From: Leptobrachium leishanense
Taxonomy: Eukaryota; Chordata; Amphibia; Anura; Megophryidae
Assembly: GCA_009667805.1 (NCBI GenBank)
Contig: RXON01001590.1
Span: 1 to 64,000, forward strand
Reading direction: 5' to 3'
DNA: 64,000 nt
Shown: piece after piece, positions 1-9,767 of the stretch
Layout of the letters: every line of letters begins with the position of its first letter
How positions within the stretch are numbered: the stretch's first letter is position 1
Made by a program: the position numbers and the translations under genes
The notes under the pieces: model-generated
What the model saw: the letters and a program-made list of their open reading frames with translations, nothing else
Told to the model about the DNA's origin: nothing
The model's database searches: none

Positions 1-646
1 GCCGCCATTGTACACAGGCGGCCATCTTGTTCAGAATATTGGTTCACTTGTATATAACTAGACAGGTTTGTAGCTGAGACTAGAATGAGGTATACGTAGA
101 AATTTAGGAATGCGTTTACATTAGCAGAAAAGCAATTAAAGTCTTATGAAAGATCTTTGCTGTTTCTGGCATGGAGAAGTAGATATTCCAAGGTCGTTGG
201 GCCCGTGAAAAGACGAAGGAGTATAGAAGACCGGGCCCCAGGCCATCTGAATAAACATAGCCGATAGGAGGGAGGCACTGCCCGGAGAAAGACAGCACAA
301 ACAAATCACAGACTGTCAAACTAACGAGAAGTGTATCAATTTATAGTTATATGTGGAATGTTCTTTGTGTTCGAATTAATGATGGGAGGTATTAACCCAC
401 GTGGGGTGGAATAGAGTGTCATAGGGAGGTGGGCTAATGGGGATGTACCTAATTATGTATTTGGGGCATAAAACCTCATGTCTCTGTGTAATCGGGGCTC
501 ACTCTAAGCGATTCAATCCTGTGTGAGCACTTGTGTGACGACACAATAAACTCTTGCCTTTCCTGAAGAGACTCGTGTTTGGACAATCCTTGCTTGTGTC
601 TGGTCCGGCGCCGTTAATGAAGTGAACCTGTCTGACTCCGGCTACA
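1..646 (+). mobile_element. Probable solo LTR of an endogenous retrovirus-like element
   Basis: The block has the order expected of an LTR on the plus strand: a TATA-like CATAAAA near 468, an AATAAA polyadenylation signal at 545-550, then a short U5-like stretch ending in a CA dinucleotide near 646. No gag, pol or env reading frame flanks it, so it would be a solo or truncated LTR. The 5' boundary is not visible; a TGT near position 9 or the window edge are both possible. Short minus-strand frames here look like chance openings. Assignment is inference from signal order only. Confidence 0.4.
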
Positions 647-737
647 ATAGGACTTAGAAAGCCCCCCCCTTCTCTGACCATACTATGACATGTGACTCTG
701 GGCAGAAATAATGCTTTTGTATTTTAATTTTTTTTGA

Positions 738-800
738 GAAAGGATTTTACCAGGAAGGATACATTGAGATTTCTCTCGTTTTCAAGTATGTCCTGGGTGG
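738..800 (-). mobile_element. LINE 3'-end fragment (recurrent 3' UTR motif)
   Basis: This stretch repeats the terminal sequence of the LINE at 31018-31690 and 52405-54243, recognisable by AGGATTTTACCAGGAAGG and TATGTCCTGGG. Related pieces occur near 15600-15655 and, in the opposite orientation, at 24046-24118. No coding part is attached. Confidence 0.55.
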
Positions 801-1130
801 CGAGTATGTACCGTTAGGTGTCTTGCCCAAGGACACTTACTGGAGAGGTTATAGTATCTCACTTACAAATTTCAGAGCCTAATAATGTCCAGGCTCTGGA
901 TTGAAACACCACGGGCCAAATATAGAGTGGCCGCTCACATATGTCCTACTGGAGGACCACCAATCATACAAATCCTGTAAATTCACATTTGTACTACACG
1001 ATACGCTGGTATATCGCATTCAGACATGATGCAAAGACTCGTAATACATATAGGAGGAATAATGATACCTTATCTGACTTTGATCTACTTAAATCTAGTG
1101 ATTCAAAGCTAAAATGTATTAACCCCCTAA

Positions 1131-1553
1131 GGCTAGGGTCAGACGAACGCAGTTTTAACGTGCGTTTAGCCGCACGAAATCACGGCCGTGCTAGCAGCAA
1201 ATGACGTCCAATGCCGGGGAACATACGACGAACGGCCGCACGAATGTTCGTCCGTGCAACGCAAGTGGCAAACGAACGCATTTTTTCGAGAACGTCAAAC
1301 CGCTACTACTGACGTACAGAGTGCGCTGCGTCCGCATAGCGGCGTGTTTGCGTGATTGGGAGACGTCAGACGCTGCTAAGGACCGGATAACATAACGTCC
1401 AGACACAAAAAGTGTTTTATTGATGATCCGTACAAAATCACGGACGAAACTGCGCATCGTATGACCGCCAACGCGTATTTCGTGAAAAAATACGTCCGTT
1501 CGACCGCACTTTTCCACGGACGATGCGAAAAATGCGTTCGTCTGACCCTAGCC
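1131..1553. mobile_element. PIF/Harbinger-type MITE, complete
   Basis: A 423-bp non-coding element with terminal inverted repeats GGCTAGGGTCAGACGAACG and its complement. It is flanked on both sides by TAA (1128-1130 and 1554-1556), the 3-bp target duplication typical of PIF/Harbinger. The 426-bp inner element at 42361-42786 is the same family, with shared ends and shared internal blocks. It carries no transposase and would need one in trans. Confidence 0.85.
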
Positions 1554-1843
1554 TAAAGGACACGAGGTAACATTTACATCATGAATGCACTGACTTAACT
1601 GTGCCCTGGTCCTATATGGGTTAACCAGCATATGAATTTGAGGGACATGAGGTAGAGATTGCCAGTGATTAAAATTCAGATGCCCAGGTATTGATACATT
1701 TGCAAGAACCACACCCTGTGAAGCCAGCTGCAAATGTATCTAATTAATGAGAGCAGACAGATAATTCACACCTAATTTAAATATCTTACTTTCCAAATGT
1801 CAATAACATGGGCTGAAGTCCAGAGATTTAAAAGCAAATTTTC

Positions 1844-2093
1844 CAGCATTTAACCCTGACATATACTGGCACATTCACTCTTCAATGTCATTAACACTGC
1901 ACAGCCAATGGAATTTGAACGTGTGACATATTACACCCGAGAAACACATGGCCCATAACACATGCTTTGACGCAATGCTACGGATTTAAACGCACATATT
2001 ACAGCATTTAACCCTGACATATACTGGCACATTCACTCTTCAATTTCATTAACACTGCACAGCCCATGGAATTTGAACCTGTGACAAGTTGAC
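1844..2093. repeat. Diverged tandem duplication, period 158 bp
   Basis: A segment of about 92 bp starting CAGCATTTAACCCTGACAT at 1844 recurs at 2002 with few substitutions. The sequence between the copies is not repeated a third time. No coding content is seen. Confidence 0.75.
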
Positions 2094-2263
2094 ACCTGAT
2101 TTCTACATGGGCAAATATGTAAGTTAAAGCCTGCATGAGTGTTTTACAAGCACATTTGCATGAACTGACAGATAACACATTATGCTGCACCATGTGTGGA
2201 CATATGTTGGCTAATGTATTTTACATGTGCTATGTGTATGTCAGGTTTATGCTATTCTACTTA

Positions 2264-2512
2264 CCGCTTCTTCACCACCTCCACGGTCCATCCATTCCCA
2301 CCAACCGCGTTCACTGCGTCCGTGATGTTCATCTACATCTCAGCCTTCTTGCCCTGGCTGGTCTTCTTTGCCGCAGCCCCGAATAAACCATTATAGTAGT
2401 GGAGGATCTTCTCCACTAATGCCTCATTCTCCTCTGACGTGAAGGACTCTTTGCGCTTCTTCCTGGCACCGCTATCCCCCTGGCTCCCCTTGCGCTTGCC
2501 TTTGTCGGCCAT
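2264..2512 (-). pseudogene. Myb/SANT-like protein of a PIF/Harbinger element, first exon, with a nonsense codon
   Basis: Reading minus from ATG at 2512-2510 gives a basic N-terminus rich in Lys and Arg, then a Myb/SANT-like trihelix start (SFTSEENEALVEKI) and a later part (ITDAVNAVGGNG, TVEVVKKR). Harbinger elements encode a separate Myb-like DNA-binding partner with this architecture. Codon 60 is TAG (2333-2335), at the position where a conserved Trp would be expected after KKAEM, which suggests TGG to TAG. The frame ends in a sequence that reads as a splice donor (CGGTAAGTAG), so this looks like exon 1 of a two-exon gene. The homology call is from memory of the family. A host MSANTD-type gene derived from Harbinger is an alternative, but the stop codon argues for a dead copy. 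Confidence 0.6.
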
Positions 2513-2876
2513 GCTGCTGGATTTAGGATTATTATTTTAAATCTGAGTAGCTCACTGTCTAGCAGGTTCTGAGTTGTGAGCTGTCAGATCTGGTGCACTT
2601 GTATTTAAGGTCTTTTTTTTCTGGAATTCACAGGTGCACTGATTGCAGGACTTGATACTTTTTTTGGTAATTAGGGAATTGATGTTGGCTACATTAATTT
2701 CTTTGAGATTCATTTGGTGTCCTTTCGGCGGTCGGTCGGTGACTTTTCGTCTGCATGTCGGGTTTTTCCGGAGCCGTTCGGCTACTTGGTGGCATTTTTT
2801 CACCTCGTACGGCGGGTTGTCGACGAGTACATCATTTGGCGGCATTTCCTTCGACGGCTTGTCGGGAGGTTTTCAC

Positions 2877-2930
2877 GATGTTCGGCTACTTGTCGACAAG
2901 TTTTGCGATGTTCGGCTACTTGTCGACAAG
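2877..2930. repeat. 30-bp direct repeat, two copies
   Basis: GATGTTCGGCTACTTGTCGA occurs at 2877 and again at 2907 with period 30. The surrounding 2700-3105 stretch is G/T-rich, dense in TTCGGC and TCGACG words, and has no recognisable gene. Confidence 0.8.
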
Positions 2931-3120
2931 TATGTCGTTCGACTGCGCTTCGTTCGCCGTCCTGTTCGGCAGGTTGTTCGGCAGCTTCCATTGCCTCCTG
3001 TTTGACGCAATTCAACGAGCCTGTGGTGCTTGGAGAATACACCGCAGGGTCGCCGAATTGAGTTCGCCATATCACGCCGAATTGAGGAGAACGAAAAGGC
3101 ACTGAACGTGCGGTGACTTT

Positions 3121-3642
3121 TCAAATCTCTTTGGATAACCCTGATAGTGTTGTGCGTTTTCCAAACAACTCAATTTTGGTTTCATCTGTCCACAGAATAT
3201 TTTGCCAGTAGTGCTGTGGAACATCCAGGTGCTCTTTTGCAAACTTCAAACGTGCTGCAATATTCTTTTTAGACAGCAATGGCTTCCTCCGTGGTGACCT
3301 CCCATGTACTCCATTCTTGTTTAATGTTTTCCTTATTGTAGATGTGTCAACAAAAATTTTAGCATGTGCCAGAGATTTCTGTAAGTCTTTAGCTGACACT
3401 CTAGGATTCTTCTTTACCTCATTAAGCATTCTGCTCTGTGCTCTTGCAGTCATCTTTAAAGGATGACCATGCCTAGGGAGAGTAGCAACAGTGCTGCACT
3501 TTCTCCATTTGTAGTCAGTCTGTCTTACCGTGGACACATGAACATCAAGGCTTTTGGAGATACTTTTGTAACCCTTTCCAGCTTCATGCAAGTCAACAAT
3601 TCTTGATCGTAGGTCTTCTGAGTGCTCTTTTCTGCGAGGCAT
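3121..3642 (-). pseudogene. Tc1-like transposase, N-terminal half
   Basis: A 173-residue frame starts [20 protein letters not shown]. It contains the paired helix-turn-helix DNA-binding region (about residues 1-115), then the start of the DDE catalytic domain with WTDETKIELFG carrying the first catalytic Asp. Tc1 transposases are about 340 residues, so the second Asp and the third acidic residue are missing. The last dozen residues after the FGKRTT segment do not look like the family, which marks the truncation. It cannot be catalytically active. Confidence 0.9.
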
Positions 3643-4022
3643 GGTTCACATCAGGCAGTGCTTCTTGAAAGCAGTAAAACCAAAACTGGTGTGTGTTTTT
3701 AAACGGCAGGACAGCTTTCAGCAACACATCCAATAATATCACACTGATTGGACTCAAGGTTGGCTCACTCCTGGCTCCAATTAGCTCTTGGAGAAGTAAT
3801 TAGGCTAGGGGTTCACATACTTTTCCCACCCTGCACTGTGAATGTTTACATGTTATGTTCAATAAACACATGAAAACATATAATGTTTGTGTTGTATTAT
3901 TTTAAGCAGACTGTGTTTTTCAAATTGTTGTGACTTAGATGAAGATCAGAGCATATTTTATGACCAATTCATACAAAACTCCACGTAATCCCAAAGGGTT
4001 CACATACTTTTTCTTGCCACTG
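3121..4022 (-). mobile_element. Tc1-like DNA transposon, one end missing
   Basis: The right end is intact: the inverted repeat reads, on the minus strand, CAGTGGCAAGAAAAAGTATG and abuts a TA dinucleotide at 4023-4024, as Tc1 elements do. The transposase start lies inside on the minus strand. The opposite inverted repeat is absent, and coding homology stops near 3150, so the distal part has been deleted or replaced. Confidence 0.85.
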
Positions 4023-4024
4023 TA

Positions 4025-5720
4025 GGTATACTGCTAAAAGTATTCAACCCCTCTTTTTTCCCCCTCCCACTGGATTTTTGGAAAATGGTAAAATAGGTGT
4101 TTTTTTGCTTCTCTAGACAAATCTAAATACCAATTTTCACGTCTGGAACATCTTCTGTTTTTGAGATGCAGGTATCCTGTTTAAAAGTATTCACCCCCTT
4201 TTTTTTACCCCCACTTGGATTTTTTTAAAATGGTAAAACTTGTGTTTCTTTATTTTCAAAAGATTGTAATTACCGAACTTCACACTCCCTTTTTCCCCCC
4301 TCCCACTGAATTTTTGGAAAATGGTAAAATAGGTGTTTTTTGTTTCTCAAGACGAATCTAAATACCAATTTTCACGTATGTAACATCTTCTGTTTTTGAG
4401 ATATAGGTATCCTGTTTAAAAGTATTCAGCCCCCCTTTTTTCACCCCCCCACTTGGGATTTTTGGAAAATGGTAAAACACCTGTTTTTTATTTTTCAAGA
4501 GGAATCTAAATACTGATTTTCACGTCTGTAACATCTTCTGTTTTTAAGATATAGGTTCCCTGTTTAAAATATTTAGAATATTCAACCCCCTTTTTTGGCC
4601 TCCCAGTCGAATTTTTGAAAAACGGTAAAATACGTGTTTTTTTATTTTTCAAGACGAATCTAAATACCGATTTTCACATCTGTAGCATCTTCTGTTTTTG
4701 AGCTATAGGTATCCTGTTTAAAATATTCAACCCCCTTTTTCACCCCCTTGTGGGTGGATTTTTTTCTTAAAATCCTTCCTTAGTGGGTGCCTACATCATA
4801 AAAACAGTGCACCTTCAAAATTTCACATTGCTAGGTTAAACGTTTTCAGCTGGGCTTTGATGAGTCAGTCAGTCAGGACTTTCGCATTTATATATATAGA
4901 TGTATTTAACCCCCCATTTTGGCCCCCCATGGAATTTTCAGAAAATGGTAAAATACGAGTTTTTTTATTTTTCAAGACGAATCTAAATACCGATTTTAAC
5001 GTCTGTAACATCTTCTGATTTTGAGCTATAGGTATCCTGTTTAAAATATTCAACCCCCTTTTTCACCCCCTTAGGGGCGGAGTTTCCAAAAATCCTTCCT
5101 TAGTGGGTGCCCACATCATAAATACAGTGCACCTTCAAAATTTCACATTCCTAGGTTAAATGGTTTCAGCTGGGCGTTGATTAGTCAATCAGTCAGTCAG
5201 TCAGGACTTTCGCGTTTATGATAAAAGTATTCAGCCCCCCTTTTTGCCCCCTCAAGGAATTTCCAGAAAATGGTAAAAGACGTGTTTTTTTATTTGTCAA
5301 GATGAATCGAAATACTGATTTTCACGTATGTACCATCTTCTGTTTTTAAGATATAGGTATCCAGTTTAAAATATTTAAAATATTCAACCCCCTTTTTTTT
5401 GCCCCAGTTGAATTTTTGAAAAACGGTAAAATACGTGTTTTTTTATTCACGAAGATTGTAAATACCAAATTTCACACCTGTAACATCTTTGGTTTTTGAA
5501 ATATAGGTATACTGATAAAAGTATTCAACCCCCTTTTTTTCCCCTCCCACTGGATTTTTGGAAAATGGGAAAATAGGTGTTTTTTTGTTTCTCTAGACAA
5601 ATCTAAATACCAATTTTCACGTCTGTAGCACCTTCTGGTTTTGAGCTATAGGTATCCTGTTTAAAATATTCAACCCCCTTTTTCACCCCCTTAGGGGCGG
5701 ATTTTCCAAAAATACTGAAT
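4025..5720. repeat. Modular T/C-rich interspersed repeat ('C repeat'), block 1
   Basis: Subunits of roughly 150-170 bp recur with the words AATCTAAATACCGATTTTCA, TAACATCTTCTG, TATAGGTATCCTGTTTAAAA and ATTCAACCCCC. Some modules end with a block running through CCTTCCTTAGTGGGTGCC, a TCAGTCAGTCAG run and GACTTTCGCGTTTATATATA. No long frame is conserved. Further blocks are at 9768-12548 and 14383-15024. The class is not certain. The start motif seen at 10669 and the TCAGTCAG end recall repeats I associate with invertebrate genomes. Confidence 0.75.
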
Positions 5721-7040
5721 ACAATGAAAAATGATTGGGCCCACTGAGTAGGTCCAACGATTATGAATGGAGCTTAGAACCCCAGCACGTTAGGATTAAA
5801 CCTTATTAGTAATTTATAGAACAAAAAAGAAAACATAAAGTAGCGGCTATTTTATCATGCCTATTGGCTAATATATTGATGCCACTTGTGCTGGTGTGAG
5901 TGTATACAAATTAATTACAATTGTACATATATATTGATTATCAACTTTATTAAACATACAAATATATATAAAACTTGGTTATTCCGAATTAAATGGTCCG
6001 CAATTGTTTGGATTATTTACGGTGGACCCTCGTATCTATCTGATTTAACACTCTTATCTACCCTAGAGTATTATGATATATGGACAGTCCTATGTGCTTA
6101 TAGGTTTATGGCTGGGATCAAGAATGATGATCAATAGGTAAACAGCATAATGGATTCTGTCTCACTCCACTTAAATTACTTAGTATATCAACACTTTCTC
6201 AGGATGAAATAATCATCTGATACCATGTGGCAGAGTGGTCACTATTAGCAAGTATTCCACAGGCCGTTGTAGTACCTATGTTATATATCATTTATAGTAA
6301 CAATTTACCATCTATAGTTGCAAGACATCAATGGGTTTGCTTATATTAGGTGCACTTATTGGCTATGCCGAAAATAACCACATCCAGTAAATTAGTTCTT
6401 AACTCTAAAATAGGATACATCCGCTATTGTTATATATGCCGATAGCTGTGAATTCCGCACAGTAGGTTAGAGGACAACATATAATTCATTCATGTTAATG
6501 AGTCCTTTAATAATAGAGTTTTAACCCATTCATTACCAGTCTAGATATGCTGGAGGTAAAAAAACTACTATATCTATGTGCTCCTATTTGGACTGTTAAT
6601 GTTGGAATATTCTTTCGCAAAACACCTGCATCAAGATTGTTTAACACCTTTGTGAATCAAGGGGATAGATTTGTAATTTGAAAAAAATACTCGGTCAGCA
6701 GGTTAACTTATCCCATAGGCAGTAGTTAACCCCTATAAACAGCATAAGATTCAATACAGTATACAGATACCAAAATCTTAATCAAGTATTTAAAGAATGG
6801 ATTGCAACTAATTGCCCATTATATAATACGACAACGCACTAAGCTAAATCTTTACGTTGAGAGAAAGCGTCATATCTTTTCTAGTACTGATGCCACACAG
6901 ATGTTTAGAATCCCCACCAAACTGGTATAGTAGTGAGAGAATCAAGGCTATCAATGCATTTAAGTAGAAAAGGAATCCTCCATCAACAATTGGGGTTGTC
7001 CATCTAGCAATTTTAAACCCTTCAAATTACGCAAATGCAA
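5721..7040. other. AT-rich sequence with no recognised feature
   Basis: No homologous coding frame, terminal inverted repeat or tandem array was found in this stretch. Short open frames such as the one near 5886-6137 have no recognisable protein character. Confidence 0.5.
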
Positions 7041-7793
7041 TTCGGCCAATTCGGCCATTTCTTACCGCGGTCACCACAAAACAACTCATACACGCCCTGG
7101 TAATCTCCCGACTCGATTATTGCAATAATCTCTTATCTGGCCTCCCTCTGTCCCACCTCTCCCCCCTACAATCCATCCTGAACGCCTCCGCCAGGCTAAT
7201 TCACCTCACCCGCCGCTCTGTCTCTGCCGCTCCCCTCTGCGAGTCCCTTCACTGGCTCCCCATCCACTGCAGAATTAAGTTCAAAATCCTTATCCTTACC
7301 TACAAAACCCTCACTAACTCAGCGCCCCACTACCTGTCCTCACTAATCACCAAATACACCCCAGCCCGCTCCCTAAGGTCAAACAGTGACCTGCGCCTAG
7401 CTTCTCCCCGCATCACCTCTTCCCATGATAGACTGCAGGATTTCTCACGCGCAGCCCCCACTCTCTGGAACGCTCTCCCTCGTACTGTCAGACTTTCCCC
7501 TAACTTCTCTTCCTTCAAACGCTCCCTTAAAACATTCCTATTTAGGGAAGCCTACCACCCACTCACTGACGCAACCATCAATCACTCTCACCTTACAGTC
7601 CTCTCCTCCTGTTTCCAACCCCAACCCTCCTAGATTGTGAGTTCCTACGGGAATAGGGCCCTCATCTCCTCCTGTACTGTTTGTCAAATGTTGTTCAATG
7701 TATTGTAACCCTGTCTGTACTGTGCTTATTGTACAGCGCTGCGGAATATGCTGGCGCTTTATAAATAAATAATAATAATAATAATAATAAAAA
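7041..7793 (+). mobile_element. L2-type LINE, 5'-truncated 3' end
   Basis: The block contains the C-terminal reverse-transcriptase region, a short 3' UTR and the tail. The 3' end carries GCGCTTTATAAATAAATAAT followed by an (AAT)n run, which is characteristic of L2-clade elements in amphibians. The 5' side breaks off inside the RT domain, as usual for LINE insertions. Target duplications were not identified. Confidence 0.85.
7061..7633 (+). pseudogene. L2 reverse transcriptase, C-terminal fragment
   Basis: The plus-strand frame runs without a stop from 7061 to TAG at 7631-7633. It shows motifs of the L2 RT thumb and C-terminal region: LIHALVISRLDYCNNLLSGL, then LHWLPI, later FSRAAPTLWNALP and FKRSLKTFLFREAY. 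There is no endonuclease domain or upstream RT core, so it is a dead 5'-truncated copy, although this part is undamaged. Amino-acid content (Leu, Ser, Thr, Pro) and the untranslated tail fit the family. Confidence 0.85.
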
Positions 7794-7954
7794 GGTGAAC
7801 AAGTTCTAAATCCTACAAATTACTATATTGCCCCTAGAGTAGCATACGAGCATATTTAGGGCTAAATCAACTCGGGACCAATTACCCGCACCAAACTTAT
7901 CGCAGTTTTGGTCAAGTGAGAACTGTTAAAAACAATTGGCCATCACCAAATTAG

Positions 7955-8003
7955 AGAAAACGCTGATGCGCGTTTCGCCGTATCGTCACGGCTTCATGAA
8001 TAA
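7955..8003 (-). ncRNA. Hammerhead-ribozyme-like motif of a Penelope-like element
   Basis: On the minus strand the order is CATGAAG, a 5-bp stem GCCGT/ACGGC around a 6-nt loop, GAAA, then CGC-loop-GCG and TTT. This is the layout of the hammerhead motifs known from terminal repeats of Penelope-like elements (CUGAUGA, stem II, GAAA, short stem III, UH). The first core block seems altered (CATGA instead of TGATGA), so activity is doubtful. It lies about 1.2 kb downstream of the Penelope-like coding end at 9174 on the same strand, as expected for a 3' terminal repeat. Confidence 0.45.
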
Positions 8004-8193
8004 GCACCCACCTCCATTCCCTATTTATATTAATCCAAGTGTAAAGATTAATTTGTCGCCCGACGTAGAAAATTCTAAGGCGATTTGCATAATTACATTT
8101 CCGCAGTGGTTCTCGGTCACGTCATCATTCCTCCACCAATGGGATTTCATGTCTCTTTACGCCAACATAGATCCTTCAGTCTGTATGTAGGGT

Positions 8194-8900
8194 ACTTGCG
8201 TTCCATGCTGGATTACGGTCAGGTGACTACAAACTAGCCAGACAAATTGTATGGCACATCCTAAATCTTCATCACCATGATTCCAGACTGTTATCTCCTA
8301 TGAAGACTTTCTCCTCAACAGGGGAGACTCAGTGGTCAACAAGAGTACCACAGATCTAAGGATATACGTGTTGTAAAATAAAGGATATGTTGTATGAATT
8401 GGAGACCACTCAAAACCGTGATTAGGTTGTTGCATACTGATCCATACAGTGCACAGGATGGACTGAAGGATCAGCTAATGTGTCTTCACGTCAACCTAAA
8501 TCATTCAATCTGTATATAGAACCCTTGCATTCCATGCTGGGTTGCGGTCAGGTGACTAAAGGTTAACTATGTAGTTTGTATAGCACATATTAACTCTTCA
8601 TCACCTTGACTCTAGATCAGTGGTTCTCAAACCTGTCCTCGTGACCCCCAACCAGGCCGGATTTTGCAGATAGCTGAAGCACAACACAGGTGATATGATT
8701 TGCTGCTCAGTGAATGCAAGATTCAGTCTGCAATTCTCCAAGGTGATCTGCAAAATATGGCCTGGTTGGGGGTCCCGAGGAAAGGTTTGAGAACCACTGC
8801 TCTAGATGGTCATCCCCTATGAAAAGTTTCCTCAATAGGGGAGACTCGGTGGTCACCACAACCACTATAGTTTTTTGCATGTTATGAAAGAATAGATTTT
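8194..8900 (-). repeat. Direct duplication of about 330 bp within the Penelope-like 3' region
   Basis: A block starting CTTGCGTTCCATGCTGG at 8194 recurs at 8524. Both copies include TTCATCACC and CAGGGGAGACTC-like words, at comparable spacing once the hAT MITE at 8618-8799 is removed. It lies between the Penelope-like coding fragment and the hammerhead-like motif, so it may belong to that element's terminal repeats. Confidence 0.6.
8618..8799. mobile_element. hAT MITE, 182 bp, perfect target duplication
   Basis: Terminal inverted repeats CAGTGGTTCTCAAACC and GGTTTGAGAACCACTG bound a 182-bp non-coding element. CTCTAGAT is duplicated exactly on both sides (8610-8617 and 8800-8807). An 8-bp duplication and CAGTG termini identify the hAT superfamily, Charlie-like group. 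It inserted into the Penelope-like 3' region. Confidence 0.95.
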
Positions 8901-9173
8901 ATAAGTTGAAAACCACTCGGATCCGCAATTATATTCCTATATAAATATTTATACAGAAGAATAGTTTGGGGAATTGGCAGGTGCAGGGTGAGAAGAAAAT
9001 TCAAAATACAAAACAGTAGGATAATAGAGATATTAGTGGCTGCGATACTGTATAGAGAACCTAAAAAGATATTGTTTTAAATTAGGAAAATTACTTATGT
9101 ACAGTAACAGTACGTGTGAATAGTTCAAACCTTTTTCCTTGCCTTTTTTATTTTTATTCTTAAAATGAAATCA

Positions 9174-9767
9174 TTAGATGAAGGGAGTGAATGTAAAACC
9201 CTCATTTAGACCTTCAGGGGCCAAAGTATGTAGAGTGTAGATCCAATAACATTCCATACGTCTTAGCATTAAATCATCGTTTCCCCCTCTCTGTGGACGT
9301 TTGACAAGCTCGATTCCACAATATTTCATGTGGCTAGTATTTCATCCTTGACATTGTCTCAAATGTCTCGCCACCGGCGTATCAATATGTCCACTAATTG
9401 ATCTAATATGTTCTCTGATCCTGTATTTAAAAGGGCGGAAGGTCTTGCCTACGTATTTTTTACCACATCCGCATACAATCATGTATACTAGGCCAGTCGT
9501 GTTACAATTAAAGAAGGTTTGGATCTCAAAATCATTTTCTCTCCTAGCGTCCTGTATTACTTTGGAATCTTTCAAGATGTTAGCACAACTTTTACATCTA
9601 CCACAGCTGTAGGTCCCTTTCAGATTGTTTCGTAACCAGTTGGTTGTTTGTACTGTTCTTTTCTCATAGTGGCTGTGAACTAGTATGTCTTTTAGATTCT
9701 TACATCTTCTATTTGTTATTGTTGCATGAGTGCCTATTGCTTCCTTCAAATGTGGGTCCAGAGTCAA
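9174..9767 (-). pseudogene. Penelope-like retroelement, C-terminal GIY-YIG endonuclease region
   Basis: The minus frame from 9767 begins in the RT-endonuclease linker with a Cys-rich motif (CGRCKSC). It then shows the GIY-YIG core (LVYMIVCGCGKKYVGKT) and a second segment (FKYRIREHIRSI, ending VARHL). TGA at 9342-9344 interrupts it, but the same frame continues with KYCGIELVKRPQRGGN and WIYTLHTLAPEGLNEGF to TAA at 9174-9176. That is the typical C-terminus of Penelope-like elements, in which the endonuclease nicks the target and the RT primes from it. The CxxC-rich linker suggests the Neptune-type group. Upstream RT is lost where the C repeat begins at 9768. One nonsense codon and the truncation make it inactive. 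Confidence 0.88.
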
